A stretch of DNA of 64,000 nucleotides from contig CM036618.1 of the NCBI GenBank assembly GCA_020746105.1, positions 108,078,622 to 108,142,621 of the forward strand. The letters run 5' to 3'. The notes beneath the pieces are model-generated. The model did not search any database and was not told the origin of the DNA. It saw only the letters and a program-made list of their open reading frames with translations. The stretch is from Trogon surrucura. Taxonomy: Eukaryota; Chordata; Aves; Trogoniformes; Trogonidae. The position numbers were made by a program, and so were the translations under genes. Of the stretch, positions 13,901 to 26,262 are shown piece by piece (within the stretch, counting starts at the first letter, position 1; each line of letters begins with the position of its first letter).

Positions 13901-16900
13901 CACGTGCTTCCATCAGCATCCTTGATGCCAACTCTTATGCTCATTGGACCTCTCAGCAATCCCCTTCACCTTATCAAACAGATAGAAAACCATTTGCTTC
14001 CTAGGCTAGTTCTCTGCTGGCTTAGAAAGCAGACCTGGTTCACTGAGGAAAGCACTGTTGCCAGCAGGGACATGCTGCTAGGAGCAAGAAAGGAGGATGG
14101 GAGCAGGTTGTCCTTTTGGGGGCAGCTTGCAGTTAGAGCCACGAGCTCATGCCAAATCGCGGTGATCACACACCACCGCTGCTCCCAGCTGCGTTCTCCT
14201 GGCCCTGCCTCTGTGCTGAATCGAGCGATAGAGCAGCTTCAGGGTGAGTTGATTCAGCTGGCTGATCTGGCTGAAAACTCCTCATTTTTATGGCATGGTT
14301 AGTTTGCTGCTCTGATCGGCCAGATAAACAGATTTGCCCTGTGGCCACACAGCCACTGGATGCAATGTCAGGAAAGCAACATGAACATGAAACATGGACA
14401 GCAACTAGCTTGTAGATCAGCTCAGCTGTTAATACCAAACTGCACCCTAAGAATTAGCAACACTAATCCAGTCACCCCGCTGTTACTGGAATAATCAGAT
14501 CACTAGACAGTTTGCTTCCTTACCTGCACTTTTCTGCTCTAATGAACATATTTTCAGTGCACGGAGTGTATTTTTATCTTCCTTGCTCTGCGTGAGTAGA
14601 ATTGCACTCCAGCAGGCAATTTCAGCCTCTTCTGATTTGTGGACTGCTAGTGGAGAGGCAGATCCTGCACAGCGGGACGAAATCTATTGACTTTCATTTC
14701 TTCGTGGCTTTTGTGGACCTTGGAAGTTGTTCACGGTGTCTGAAATGTACCGCCCAGCAGAACTGCTGAGAATCACAAAGGTCCCATCAGACTGGGGAGA
14801 GTCTTTTGACGTAATTTTCTCCCTTTTATTTTTCTTTTGCATCAAGGATAATAAAATCAGAGCGGATTAAGGTGCGCGATGCTGGTGAACAAAGATGGAA
14901 ACTTTGAGCTAAAATGTCCTCACTCTGGTTTCCTAATGGATGGTACAGGACAAATTACTGAGACAGGGCTTCGCATTCTCTTTATCTGTGAGTAGGCTGT
15001 CCTCAAAGGAGATAAGCAGTAATATCTTTTCTTGCAGAAGTAATGCAGGATCCTTTGTTGCAAGGCAGAGTCACAAATCTCCGTTTGTGTAAGGACTGCA
15101 TTAGTATCTGTGCCTTTTCTTGGCTTGTAGATACTCCTCTTGGAGAGACTGTGACTCCTCCTCCCATCACTGCAGGAGACTGTCTTTTGGAATGATGGGG
15201 TTTCAGTGGCAGTACCGGCTTGTAGTGAAATGCAGGCTCCTGCCTTTTATCCCACCCTCTCTCTCTCTCTCTTTTTAAACTGGCTTTATTCCCAGAACTG
15301 GTTCACAGTCTAGCCCCATGAACAATTGAGTCACTACATTTATCAAGGTGAAGGGCTGCAAGGACAGGAGTGTGAACAAAGAAGATGGCAAAGGGAGTGG
15401 CAGGCGGGATCTCCTTAAGCTGCCAAACTCTTATTTTCCCTCAAGCCAGAGTTCAAGACTGGAACATTTAGTACATCCATAATCTGACCCAGCCCACTTT
15501 ACTTAAAATGTCCACAGTTTACTTACCCACCTTATAGTCCATATCTTGCTGATGCTTGAAAGGAATTGCTGCTGAACAGGCCATACGATTTTCCTCTCAA
15601 AAATAGGGAGATGTGAATCCTCTTCCTTTCACATGGCTTCAATGCAAGATAACGAAATCTTTGAATAAGGAGAGAAATGACATATTAACATATAATTTAA
15701 AGTAGTCATGGAGTTATCCACTGGGGACCTCATCATGTATCTCATCTAAAACAGGGTCTGGGATGGCTGGCATGTGAGGAAGTTTCATCAGGGAAAAACA
15801 GGGCAAGAGTCCTCAAAGGAAAATCTCAACCAAGGTGATTACACCTTACCAGCCAGATTTCTGAACCATATTCCCAGGAGAGAAGTATCTGAATGCCTGA
15901 CTCAGTGGTGATGTGTTCCTACACACCGGTCCTAAAATAGCAGAGGTTAACAACACTCAAATGTCAGCAGCAGGCCCCCGAGATAAAACGCTATCATGAT
16001 GAAAGGAGCAATTCTCTTGCTTCCTTCCGTCTGCAGAATCTGTATAAGCTGGGCTCCACTTAAGGAGCCTTTACCACTGCAATTACGGGAGTTAAGAGCT
16101 GGGTCTTTTGCTGACATAGTTATGCTGATAAAAGTCTTCATTTAGATGTAGCTATACAGACATAGGCAGGAAGATTGTGTCTTTAACCTCACTGAGATAC
16201 TCACAGCGAAAAAAAAAAAGATTATCTCTAGTATAGACAAGCCCTTAGGCTCAAAAACATGTGAATGTAAACTCTCCTTTTGTGTGTTGCTTTTATTACA
16301 GGCCTCCAAAGAGTGTCCGTCATCGTAATTGTTGAGCAGCCTTTATATAACAGCAAGAGAGCAATATTGTCCATCTAGAGAACAGGTTCTGATGTTCACA
16401 ATAGCAACTGACATTCTTCTTCACATCAAAACCTGGCAAAGGAAATTCCTTGCCAGAGTCCCAAACATCACTAGCAGTGTGCCCAGCACCTCCCAGTAAC
16501 CTGTTAGCCATGACAGACAGACAGTTCTTGCTAATCCTCTCTATTCAAAAAGAGGGCAGTAGCAATCTTTGCTGGTTGAACCTTATCACTGTGGTGAGAA
16601 ATCCTACATTCAGGTCACTGGGTATTCGTTGTGACCCCCCTACACTATATTTTGCACACAAAATATAATTATCTCACTGTTGATCACTTTAACAGAATCC
16701 AGCCCTTGGGGCTACAGTGGTCATGTCAGGAAGAGGCTGGTCCCAGTTAAGACTCTCAAAACCCACAAAATAAGGAGTCAGGAGAAGAATCCTTCAGGAG
16801 GACTGGAAAGTTCTGAAGATCTCAAGAAGAAAATTTATCTGACCACAAGTGAAAGAAACAAGATGTCAGCTTTAGCATCATATTCACTGCAAAAGGATCC

Positions 16901-19900
16901 AAGTTTTCGATTAATTTTCTTTTCTGAAAGAGACTGTTTTCCTCAACTTGTAAAATACTTTAGAGGGAAAACACCTGTTTTGAAATAAAAGTTCTTTTTT
17001 TCCCCCTCAGTGACATGTGGCAAGATCTTGCCCTCTAATGCCTTACAGGAGTTAGTTTGATGATTCCTTCTAACACCCTAAAGCTCCAGGACTCTAAAAA
17101 GAGGTAGCGAAAGGATTAAAAAAATTACTTGCTCACTGTGGAAAATCATAGCCAGGGAGTCAGAACACCACAACCCTGAGGTTTCTATGGCTATTGTATG
17201 AGACAGACAGCTTCATCTTGTCATCTGTGTAGGATGGCAGTATTATTTTCTTTTCTTCTTTGAAGAAATGGGCTCATGGCCAGTGATTTACCATTCTCAC
17301 TTTGAGAAGTGTGGAAGCCACTTAGCTGTCACAAAGCCTCAGACAAAGGTTGACAAAAGCTTTGCAAAAAGTCTCAGCCGTCCCTATGTAGAATGGAGGC
17401 TGCTCAATATCTAAAGAACTGAGCTCTTAGTTATCAAGGGATATAATAAAGTCTTAAACGATCTGTAGACTATTAGAGAACAAATAAAGGCTCTGGCTGG
17501 GAAGTTACTGAATGTTCAAGGATTTCCAGCATCCCGTTTCCTAGGTGTCCTTAAAACCCTACAACCTTAAATTCTGCAGCAACTCAGCTCTCCCTGTGAC
17601 ACCGTTACGTATACATGGCCGGACACAAAAAATGTGCCAGCTCATACCTGATAACACACTGCTACATGCTGTAGCATGTAAATTCATCTCTGTTGGTTGA
17701 CACAAGCCACCTTTTATTCAGCATCCCTTTCTTTAAACAACAATTCAGTGTGTGTTTGCACGTGTACTTGTGAAGAAACTTGCTCCCCCCAGTCAGCTCC
17801 TCAGCCTGCTAATGCTGCTTGTGCCCGCAGCACAGGGAACAGCCGAGCAGCATGAGGAGCTGGCAAAGAGCAGGATGAGGAGCCTGAGGGGTTTCCAGAG
17901 AGCCGTTGGGGGAGGATTGGCCTGCACCAGCCATGCCTGGGCACCAAGGCTGCTCCTTGGCTCCCTCCCAAGCTTCCCATCTGATTTCCTCATGGATGAA
18001 ACATCCCTGCTTGGGAGCTGGGTGCAGCCAGCACCCAGAGACACAGCCCAGCCTGTCCTGGGGTGTGTGCGTTGCCATCCCAGCAGCTTTGTCTGATGCC
18101 AGATCATTCCTCACATTGCCTAACTGTCCTGTCACCTCTGGCAACAGCCGTGTTTGGCAGCCAACCATTTCCTTGCAGACTGGTGAGCTCACTGCTGCTT
18201 CAAACCCGTGTCAGAGAAGTTTACGCATCACTTAGGAACAGACCGTTCTTCACCTACACTACAAAGGCCCCATCTGCACTCCAGACAACTGAAATCAACC
18301 TGCCTAAAACACTACGGCCACTTCACACTGTTTAGTCTTGCTGAGGAGGCAGAAGGGACCTGGAGCTCGGGCTCATCTGCTCAGCTCTGTGAGGCAAGAG
18401 AGTGCTGGCCCTCAGCCGCACCCCATCAAGTCAGGGCTCAGCCCAGTGGGAATTCAAGCAACCACCTCAGCAAATGGGCCCCTCATGAGATTTTTTTGTG
18501 AAACTTTTCCTTGTTCTTTTCATGTAGCTGATGCATCCTGGCCTCACATTGTTCAAGCTGTCTCATCTGGATGCAGAAAACTGAATTGGCTGGACCACGG
18601 GTAACGTCGGCTCACTGGACAGCAGGACCAGCAACTAAAAGGAAGGGACAGGAAGAGGAAAAGCAGGACCACAACTGCCAGTCTCCCCTAGTAAAGTAGT
18701 AAAACAGAGACACATCTCTGGAAAATATATCGTCCTCAACAAAAGGAAGTCCACAGAGTGAAATGCAGGGATTACTCCTAAATGTTTACCGTTCAGATTT
18801 TAGAAAAGAATTGGCTTCATTACAGCATGCCCAGTTTCAGGGCTGTCCTTAACAGAGACCCAGCTGAGATCCCATCTCCAGTACCATGACGATGTGCAGT
18901 GCTAGCACAATTCCACAGTCGTTCACTTCTCTCTGTTCACTCTAGACTAACAAATCACCCCTTATTAAACAGTCCTGCTTTTATGGGAAAATTTGGCCTG
19001 AGTGATGTGTTTTCAAATACATGTGGTCACATCCAGTTAAGGACAAAAATAGGTTCCATATGTCAGGTAGTATAATGCTGGACTCGTCCCACGCAAGAGC
19101 TCAGTTTCTAACTGTAGGTGAACAACATCCAGCAAAACTGCCCAGAGGAAAGGTTTGCTGTGCTGTTGTCACTATGTAGGGATCGCCAAGAGCACACAGT
19201 CAAGTGCTAAGGTAAAAGTCAGGTTGCATTGCTAAGCTGGATAAAATTACCTTTCTATTAACAAACTGTGCCCAGTTTGTCTAACCTTGAATTCCTCCTT
19301 GTTTCTGGGGAGTTTATGTCCCAAATTCCTCGAACTATATAATAAGACGACTGCTATATTTTATTTTGGTTATGCGCACACGAAATAGGGCGGACTGGTA
19401 ATACACCAGAGACTGTGTAAAGCAGCAGCTGTTACACTTTCAAAGAGCATTACTGAGCTTTTTATAGTTGGCTGCAGTTGACATCACGGCTAAATAGAGT
19501 CTCGCTCTAAAATATATTCCACCTAACCTATGCAACTTCAAAGCTGGGAGAAGAGAGTCACAGGAAGCAATGCAATGCCAGCACGGAAGTAAAAGCCTGG
19601 GAAATGCTCTTGAAAGACTTCTTTGGGAAAAGCAGCTGCCCCTGGAGAAGAGATGGGGAAACCTCTCATTTTGGGACCCAGCATTCAAATCTGGCCCAGG
19701 TGAGTGGTGACCGACAGCTGCAGTGACCTAGTGAGTAGGTAGCTCTGGTAGCTCTCTTTGTGCCTCCCAGACAACTGTCCAGAGCACAAGAGGCCAAGTG
19801 CTTTTACACTAATACCACTGGTGCCACCATGACGCTGCTGGAACCTGGGTAAAAGCAGCTGTGCAATACAAATCACTGGTGAGGAGCATCACACACACAA

Positions 19901-22900
19901 GCCCTTTTATGGACTGGACCAGAAGCTTTCAAGCTTTTGGGAGAGTGCTTTGCACCATGCTCACTGACAAGAAAAAAACGAAGCTGAGTTTGGGAGAACC
20001 TTATCCAGAACTAGAGGATATTGAGGATAATGGTTCCTGAGGACGACATCTGCTGTGGCACAAATCTCCTGAATGAAACCTCTGCGTTGTTTTAAATCTT
20101 CATAGCGTGGCACAGTAGCATGAGGGAAAACAGTCTGTGAACAAGTCCCATAAACCTGAAGATGGAGACTCACCACACCAATTCAGAGCAATTCCTGCCT
20201 GCACTCTGAAATCTCTGTAGCTAACACCCGGGGATTAGGGACTAAGGAAGGAGTCTGGGCTAGGACAGCCCTCCACACTGCAACGCTCCATGAACTCACC
20301 CGGGCTACTACAGCACATTAAAAACCACACACTTCCCCTGCCTGCTAGAGAGATACCGGATGAAATACATGAAGCACTTCTTCCCTATGCCTGCCTGGCA
20401 TTTCTGTCCAGCTGGCAATGATGTCAGCCTGTGGAAATGAAATTACACATACCAATCAAGTTATTTTTTCCCAAAGCACCCGAATTGTCGCCCCGGCTCC
20501 TTCCAGGCTCCCTTTTCTCTTTCCATTATCACATCTGTCAGCTGACAACAGATGTGATGATACAAGAATAGGAGCAGCTGCTGCAACTGCTCTAACTGGT
20601 TCTCTTCCACATTGGATATTCTGAAGACACTTCTGGTTAAATTTTTTTTAAGGCTTTTTCTCAGGGGACTGCCCATGTGATGCAAGGCACACACTCTAGG
20701 GTACAAGAAAATAGTGGAGGCTGAAATGCTGGCAAAAAGAAGTTTTAGTGCAGAGGTTTCACCAGTGCTGATGGCATGAGGTCTAGCCCCCCAAACTTCT
20801 AAATCCACCTTGTGCTTGCGTGTCTCTGAATATCTGTGCTACTATCTTGCTAGACATACTCCATGTGAATGGGCTGGATTTCCTGAGGTGCCTTTCAGAG
20901 CTTTACACACACTGCAATCTCCCCTCTGAGTGTGCAACAAGATCGTTTGGTTTTCAGTTATGGTTTCTCCTGAGATCCTAAAAGACCTCATGGGGGAACT
21001 GTCAATATCTTAGTCTTTCCCTGACCTGCTCTGTTTCATCTTGCAGGGGCAAGTCCATTTCAAAGGCCAAGCCAGGGATATCTAGCCTAACTTCACTAAG
21101 AAAGGCTGCAAAATGTAGAGGGGATAGCGCATCACCACACTCTGAAAGCCTTCCCCAGGTGTTAGGTAGATGATGTGCCAAACATGTCATGGGTAAGAGC
21201 TACTGGTACAACCCCTTTCACAATCTGCCACCATTTACTGACTCAAGGGTGTGATGGCACCATTTGACCTTAAAACTGCAAGGCCTCAAGCTTTCTCTCT
21301 GATAGAAAATGCATCATCCTTGTAGCCAAGTGCGCAGGCACGTATCCAGCACAGCAGCCAGGAATGATCAGCACTGCCTTCCCCCTTCCAAAATGTCAGA
21401 TTAATTATTTCTGCTTAAACACGTGACACCAGCAACCACAGAAGTCCTCTCCAGCCTCACCCCAAGGTTGCTGCTGCCCTCTTTATGCTATGCTCCCACC
21501 TGGCACTGCAGGAGGGAACCAGACAGTGTTCCACTGTCTCTTCACGTGTAGTCCCTGCACTTCATGCAGGGCAACTGAGAGTGGTGCCCTGTGGCATCTC
21601 CACTCTTCTGCGCTGCAATGAAAACACAATTCTAACACCCAAATCTCTGTTTTAAAAAGCACTGCTTATTTTCTTTGGGAAGGAGGTGGAAAATAACACT
21701 AGCAACAGTCATTCTAGGAGTATTTTGCTAACGTAGCCCATCAATAAATAGGTCTAATGGAAGCATTTCCACACTGAAAAATTGACAACTAAAGCAGTTA
21801 CATCCCTTGTTTATTTCTGGAGGCACTGCTAGCAAAGGTATTTTCCACTTATCTGTCCCCTTCCTATTCATACCATGCTCAATGTTCAATTCATAAATGG
21901 CCCGTACTTTACCCCACCACCCAAAACAGACAGCAATTATCTAAACTACGGCTATTCTGCAAGTGCTCCAAAGAGCAACTTATGACTCCCTTTGTCATGA
22001 TTCAGGGTTTCTGTATGCATACATGGAGAAGAGCAGCAACCTAGACCCACAGACAGAGAGAGGCTTTCACAGGAATGGCTCTCCTGTTGTTGTGAAGGAA
22101 AAGTGAGTAAGTCTGTCCTACTGTGTGGTGGTCCATGGCTTCTGCATCTGCTGAGAACACTGGCAAGAGTTTGAGAACCGACCCTGCGAAGTGTGGACAG
22201 AGAAAAGAGGTCAGGCAGATTTGCAATGACCCAGTCTTCTGCAGCTCTTTGTGCATTTTACGTGGTCCTAAGTAAAATTCCTATCTGAAACCAGCTTTTC
22301 CACTTTGGTTAGCCAAAGGAATCCGGTGAAGCTGCATTTCTGCAAGGTTAGATGAAGGCCTGGAGAGCAGGAAGCAAGCACTGATCCTGCTCTGGAACAG
22401 GGACCTTCTAGGGACAACCCTGTGTCTCTTTGCCACCGTGCCATGCACCTTCCTTTTGGCAACAGGGCCACAGGTAAATCACAGTGGCATTTGATGGATA
22501 TGTTTGGACAGCCCAAACTTGGCTATACACTGTTAATGATAACATGCTGCTGTGGAAAACTGAAATACAAAGACCTGCTTGTGATGACGGAAGTCAGTGC
22601 TCACATAGTTAAGATGAGGAAAGAACAAAACATACAGGGATTTGCTTGTGTAGGTACCTCTGTGGCTCTTCTAATCTCACAGCTATAAATTATGGTGGTC
22701 CCTCAAGCAGAAGCCTGCTCCATGCAGCCAGCAGAAAGACCACCATGTATCTGAAAAGATGCAAAATCAAGCTCTGTGGGCAGGGGGGATCAGTCCTGGT
22801 CTGTCAGGATTTTCAGTGCCAGCAGGTTCCCTGTTTCTACTCGACTGGTCTGTACATGCCAGGCCTCCTGCTGCCTTATCTGACAAGAAATACAAAACAC

Positions 22901-25429
22901 ACGGAGGAAGGACAGTTCAACCAAGAGAGATTAATCAAAGGAGACTCCTTATCTTCTCACCTTTTTGAGGACCCCAACTTCTACTATCCTGGGAAAATCT
23001 GAGAGAAATACAGCCTTTTCGAAATGCTAGAACACCATGAATGCTGCTACGCTGGCATTGGCCAAGACATACACGATGTAAAACATCCAGACAGTGCTGG
23101 GATTGACATGATATTGTGCTCAGTTTTGCAATTACCAGCCACTGCCATAAAGACTTTGTCTATAGTCATGCTTCAGGCATTGACAGTGAACTCGAGGGTG
23201 GTGACAAAAGAGGAGAGCAGCAGTGGAACTGCAAATAGAAACCTGCACTACGATGCTGCTGCACCCTTTTTTTGATCACTCAGCCTTGCAGCAAAGTCTC
23301 ATCACTCCTTTATACTTTCTGTTACCTCAAAGACCTTAAGACAGCCTCCAAGACATGAAGATACAACAGTAAAAGAGGAAAAACATGGTCTCATAACAAA
23401 GTGGGGGATGGCTAAGATGGCAGTAGAGAGCTGTTGTGATCCCTGTCACCTGGAGCCACCCTCAGTCTGGGATTGCAATTGTCTCATTTGGAGTAATAAA
23501 CGTATTTGCTCTTTGGCAAGTGTACAGTGGCACAGAGGAACTTCCAGGAGCCAGGGAAGAAAAGCTGTCAAGAAGGAAAGTCTTAAATCCCCCAAGTAAT
23601 ATGTGTAAAACAAGCTTGGTCAAATGTGAAAGAGAGGGCAAAGAATCAAGGGGACTAAAAGATAATGGAGAAAGAGATAAAAGAACCAATAAAAGGAAAG
23701 AGAGGAAGACCTACAGACAACAAAGGAGTGGATTAGACTAAGGAGGTGACAAAGGTGCGCCCTCGACAACGGGGGCCAAAGTCAAATAGAAAAATAACCC
23801 CAGCAGAAAAAAAAGCCAAGAAGCTGAGCTTGAATAATAGGGGAGGAAAACTAGCTGTCATATAAAATGGAGACAAGAGAACAAGAAGCATTTTGAAAGT
23901 CTAGGGCAAGAGCTGCCTGAGCAGGACAGCCCGGGGAGGACACTGGCACAGGGTGGGGTGCAGGGACATGCCCAAGGCAGTGTGTTTGTGGAGAGGCATG
24001 AGGCAACCTGTGGCATAGTATCCAACGGCTTATCTGGGATGGCTGAGGCAGGAGGACGGGATAGAGGGGGAGGAAGATGCAGATACTTTTCTATGCAAAT
24101 GCGTGGAACTCATGTGTGAGTCAGACACCAGAAAATTGTGCTGTGGGCTTAGAGAAATCAGGATAACCCACTGGAAAAGTGCCTACTGGTTTCGTTGCAT
24201 GGCATTTTCTTCCTTTTTTCTTTTCTTCGGTGTGATTTTAAATAGCAAAGGAATATGAGTCAAGTCATGCATGGAAGAGAATTACTTCATCAAATCGCGT
24301 AGTAACCACTGCACTCCCCAGCTACAATCGCACTAAACTGCTGATTTAATGATCAACTGCAAATCCCCAACTCAGGTGGAGCTTCCCACCTTCCATCTAC
24401 ATGTTAAAAGCTGACAATCTTCCAAACACTACAGAGGCTTGAATATCTTTGAAAGAAAACATCCTAGAAAAAAATGCTAGAGCAAACAAAAATGGTTTTG
24501 TTGTGAATGCCATGACACATGAGAGACCAGCAGTCCCTTGTTTCCAAAACTAACAGGAAAAGATGATGGGAAACATTTAGAATAAATGATAAGACTAAAG
24601 CCAGAGCATCAGCCTTGCCACATGCCTGGGTTGAAGGAGGCAAGCGCACGCAGAGAAGCCAGCTGAAGAAATCTCCAGTCAATTCTGCTCAGAGAGGGAA
24701 GACTTGTAGGATTTAATAGCATCAGAGCAGCCAGTGGCAGAGAAAGATGGTGGGTGCATGTTCATATTGTAACAGACACTCAACCTTACCAGGAAAGTTC
24801 TGGTTCTATGTACTGCCTTCTAGTTTCGATCCAAAGCAAAATCTGCTTTTCTCAATCACCACGAGACATAAGCCTCTTAAAAACAAAAAAAATGAGAAAA
24901 GTTAAATTCTCATTAAAAATATATTAATTTCAGCAGCTCACACACTCAGAGAGATACCAAACACTGCAAAACAGAAACAGAATCTTGTGACTGTCAAGTG
25001 ATAAGTGAGGGTAGAAGAAAGACCTCACCACGTGCAAGTGATGATGATAAGGGCTTAGGAGTCTGTCAAGAAAAGGTTCAAAACAATGCTTTAACACTGC
25101 TTGCTAAGACCAAGGAGCCTGAATAAGGAGGAGGGGACTGGTCAGAGCTTTTCTCTCTGTTATTCAGAGTTATTAAAGGAGGATGTGCCCACTTTGCTAT
25201 ATATCACCCTGCCTTTCCCTGCCAGCCCTGCTGTGTGTGCATATTCTGGCCGCACCCTGGAAGCCCACCTCTCCTAAGTAGGTGCTGTTCAAAAAGGAGG
25301 TAAACAAGGTCTGTCTTTTTCCTTTCCTCTTCTGTTCCTGTCTTCTTTGTTTTTTGAGTTATTTTTTTGTTGTTGTTGTTCATCTGCAGAGACAGCGTTT
25401 TCTCCTTTGCTTGTACAGTGAATTAATTA
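7939..25429. other. Intergenic ACBD3-MIXL1 spacer, left part
   Basis: About 17.5 kb with no coding exon that I recognise on either strand. Short reading frames are present but lack family motifs, credible splice sites or codon bias. I see several homopolymer tracts (for example T-rich 8879-8905, poly-A 10041-10059) and a short CT run near 15258-15272. A symmetric E-box palindrome lies at 20528-20558. Distal regulatory elements for MIXL1 could be here but cannot be established from one sequence. Confidence 0.6.
20528..20558. repeat. Inverted repeat with three E-boxes
   Basis: Arms ATCACATCTGT (20528-20538) and ACAGATGTGAT (20548-20558) are perfect reverse complements flanking a 9-base spacer. 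The spacer belongs to a second perfect palindrome, TGTCAGCTGACA (20536-20547). Three CANNTG E-boxes result: CATCTG, CAGCTG and CAGATG. The symmetry is directly visible; any binding role is inferred. Confidence 0.6.
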
Positions 25430-26262
25430 AACATCGACCTGGACAGGCTGGAGGGCTGGGCGGGGAGAAATCTGATGAAGTTTAATAAGGGCAAGTGTAG
25501 AGTTTTGCACTTGGGAAAAAATAACCCCATGTGCCAATATAGGTTGGGGACTGCCCTGCTGGAGAGCAGTGCAGGGGAAAGGGACCTGGGGGTTCTAGTG
25601 GACAGCAGGATGACCATGAGCCAGCAGTGTGCCCTCGTGGCCAAGAAGGCCAATGGCATCCTGGGGTGTATTAGAAGGGGAGTAGCAAGTAGGTCAAGAG
25701 AGGTCCTCCTGCCCCTCTACTCTGCCCTGGTGAGGCCACATCTGGAATATTGTGTCCAGTTCTGGGCCCCTCAGTTCAAGAAGGACAGGGAGCTGCTTGA
25801 GAGAGTCCAGCGTAGAGCCACAAAGATGGTGAAGGGAGTGGAGCATCTCCCTTATGAGGAAAGGCTGAAGGAGCTGGATCTCTTTAGCTTGGAGAAGAGG
25901 AGGCTGAGGGGTGACCTCATCAATGTTTATAAATATGTCAAGGGGGAATGTCAGGAGGATGGAGCCAGGCTCTTTTCAGCGGCGTCCACTGACAGGACAA
26001 GGGGCAATGGGTGGAAGCTGGAACACAGGAGGTTCCAGAAAAATATGAGGAAAAACTTTTTCACTGTGAGGGTGACTGAGCACTGGAACAGGCTGCCTAG
26101 GGAGGTTGTGGAATCTCCATCTCTTGAAACATTCAAAACCCGCCTGGACGCGTTCCTGTGCGCTCTAGTGTAGGTGATCCTGCTCTGGCAGGGGGGTTGG
26201 ACTAGATGATCTTTGAGGTCCCTTCCAACCTTTAACATTCTGTGATTCTGTGATTCTGTGAT
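25430..26262 (+). repeat. CR1 LINE, 5'-truncated, young-looking copy
   Basis: This is an 830-bp CR1 3' portion ending in a tandem ATTCTGTG tail at 26236-26262. The 5' edge is at about the GACCTGGACAGGCTGGAGGG motif. An intact reading frame (25475-26173) encodes the ORF2 C-terminal part: [58 protein letters not shown] and [11 protein letters not shown], ending at a stop after FLCALV. The lack of internal stops over 232 codons suggests recent insertion. It lies about 7 kb upstream of MIXL1. Confidence 0.95.

Noticed and set aside
20461-20808. 115-codon minus-strand open frame
   Set aside because: No recognisable domain, no convincing splice sites and no codon bias; it overlaps the E-box palindrome by chance.
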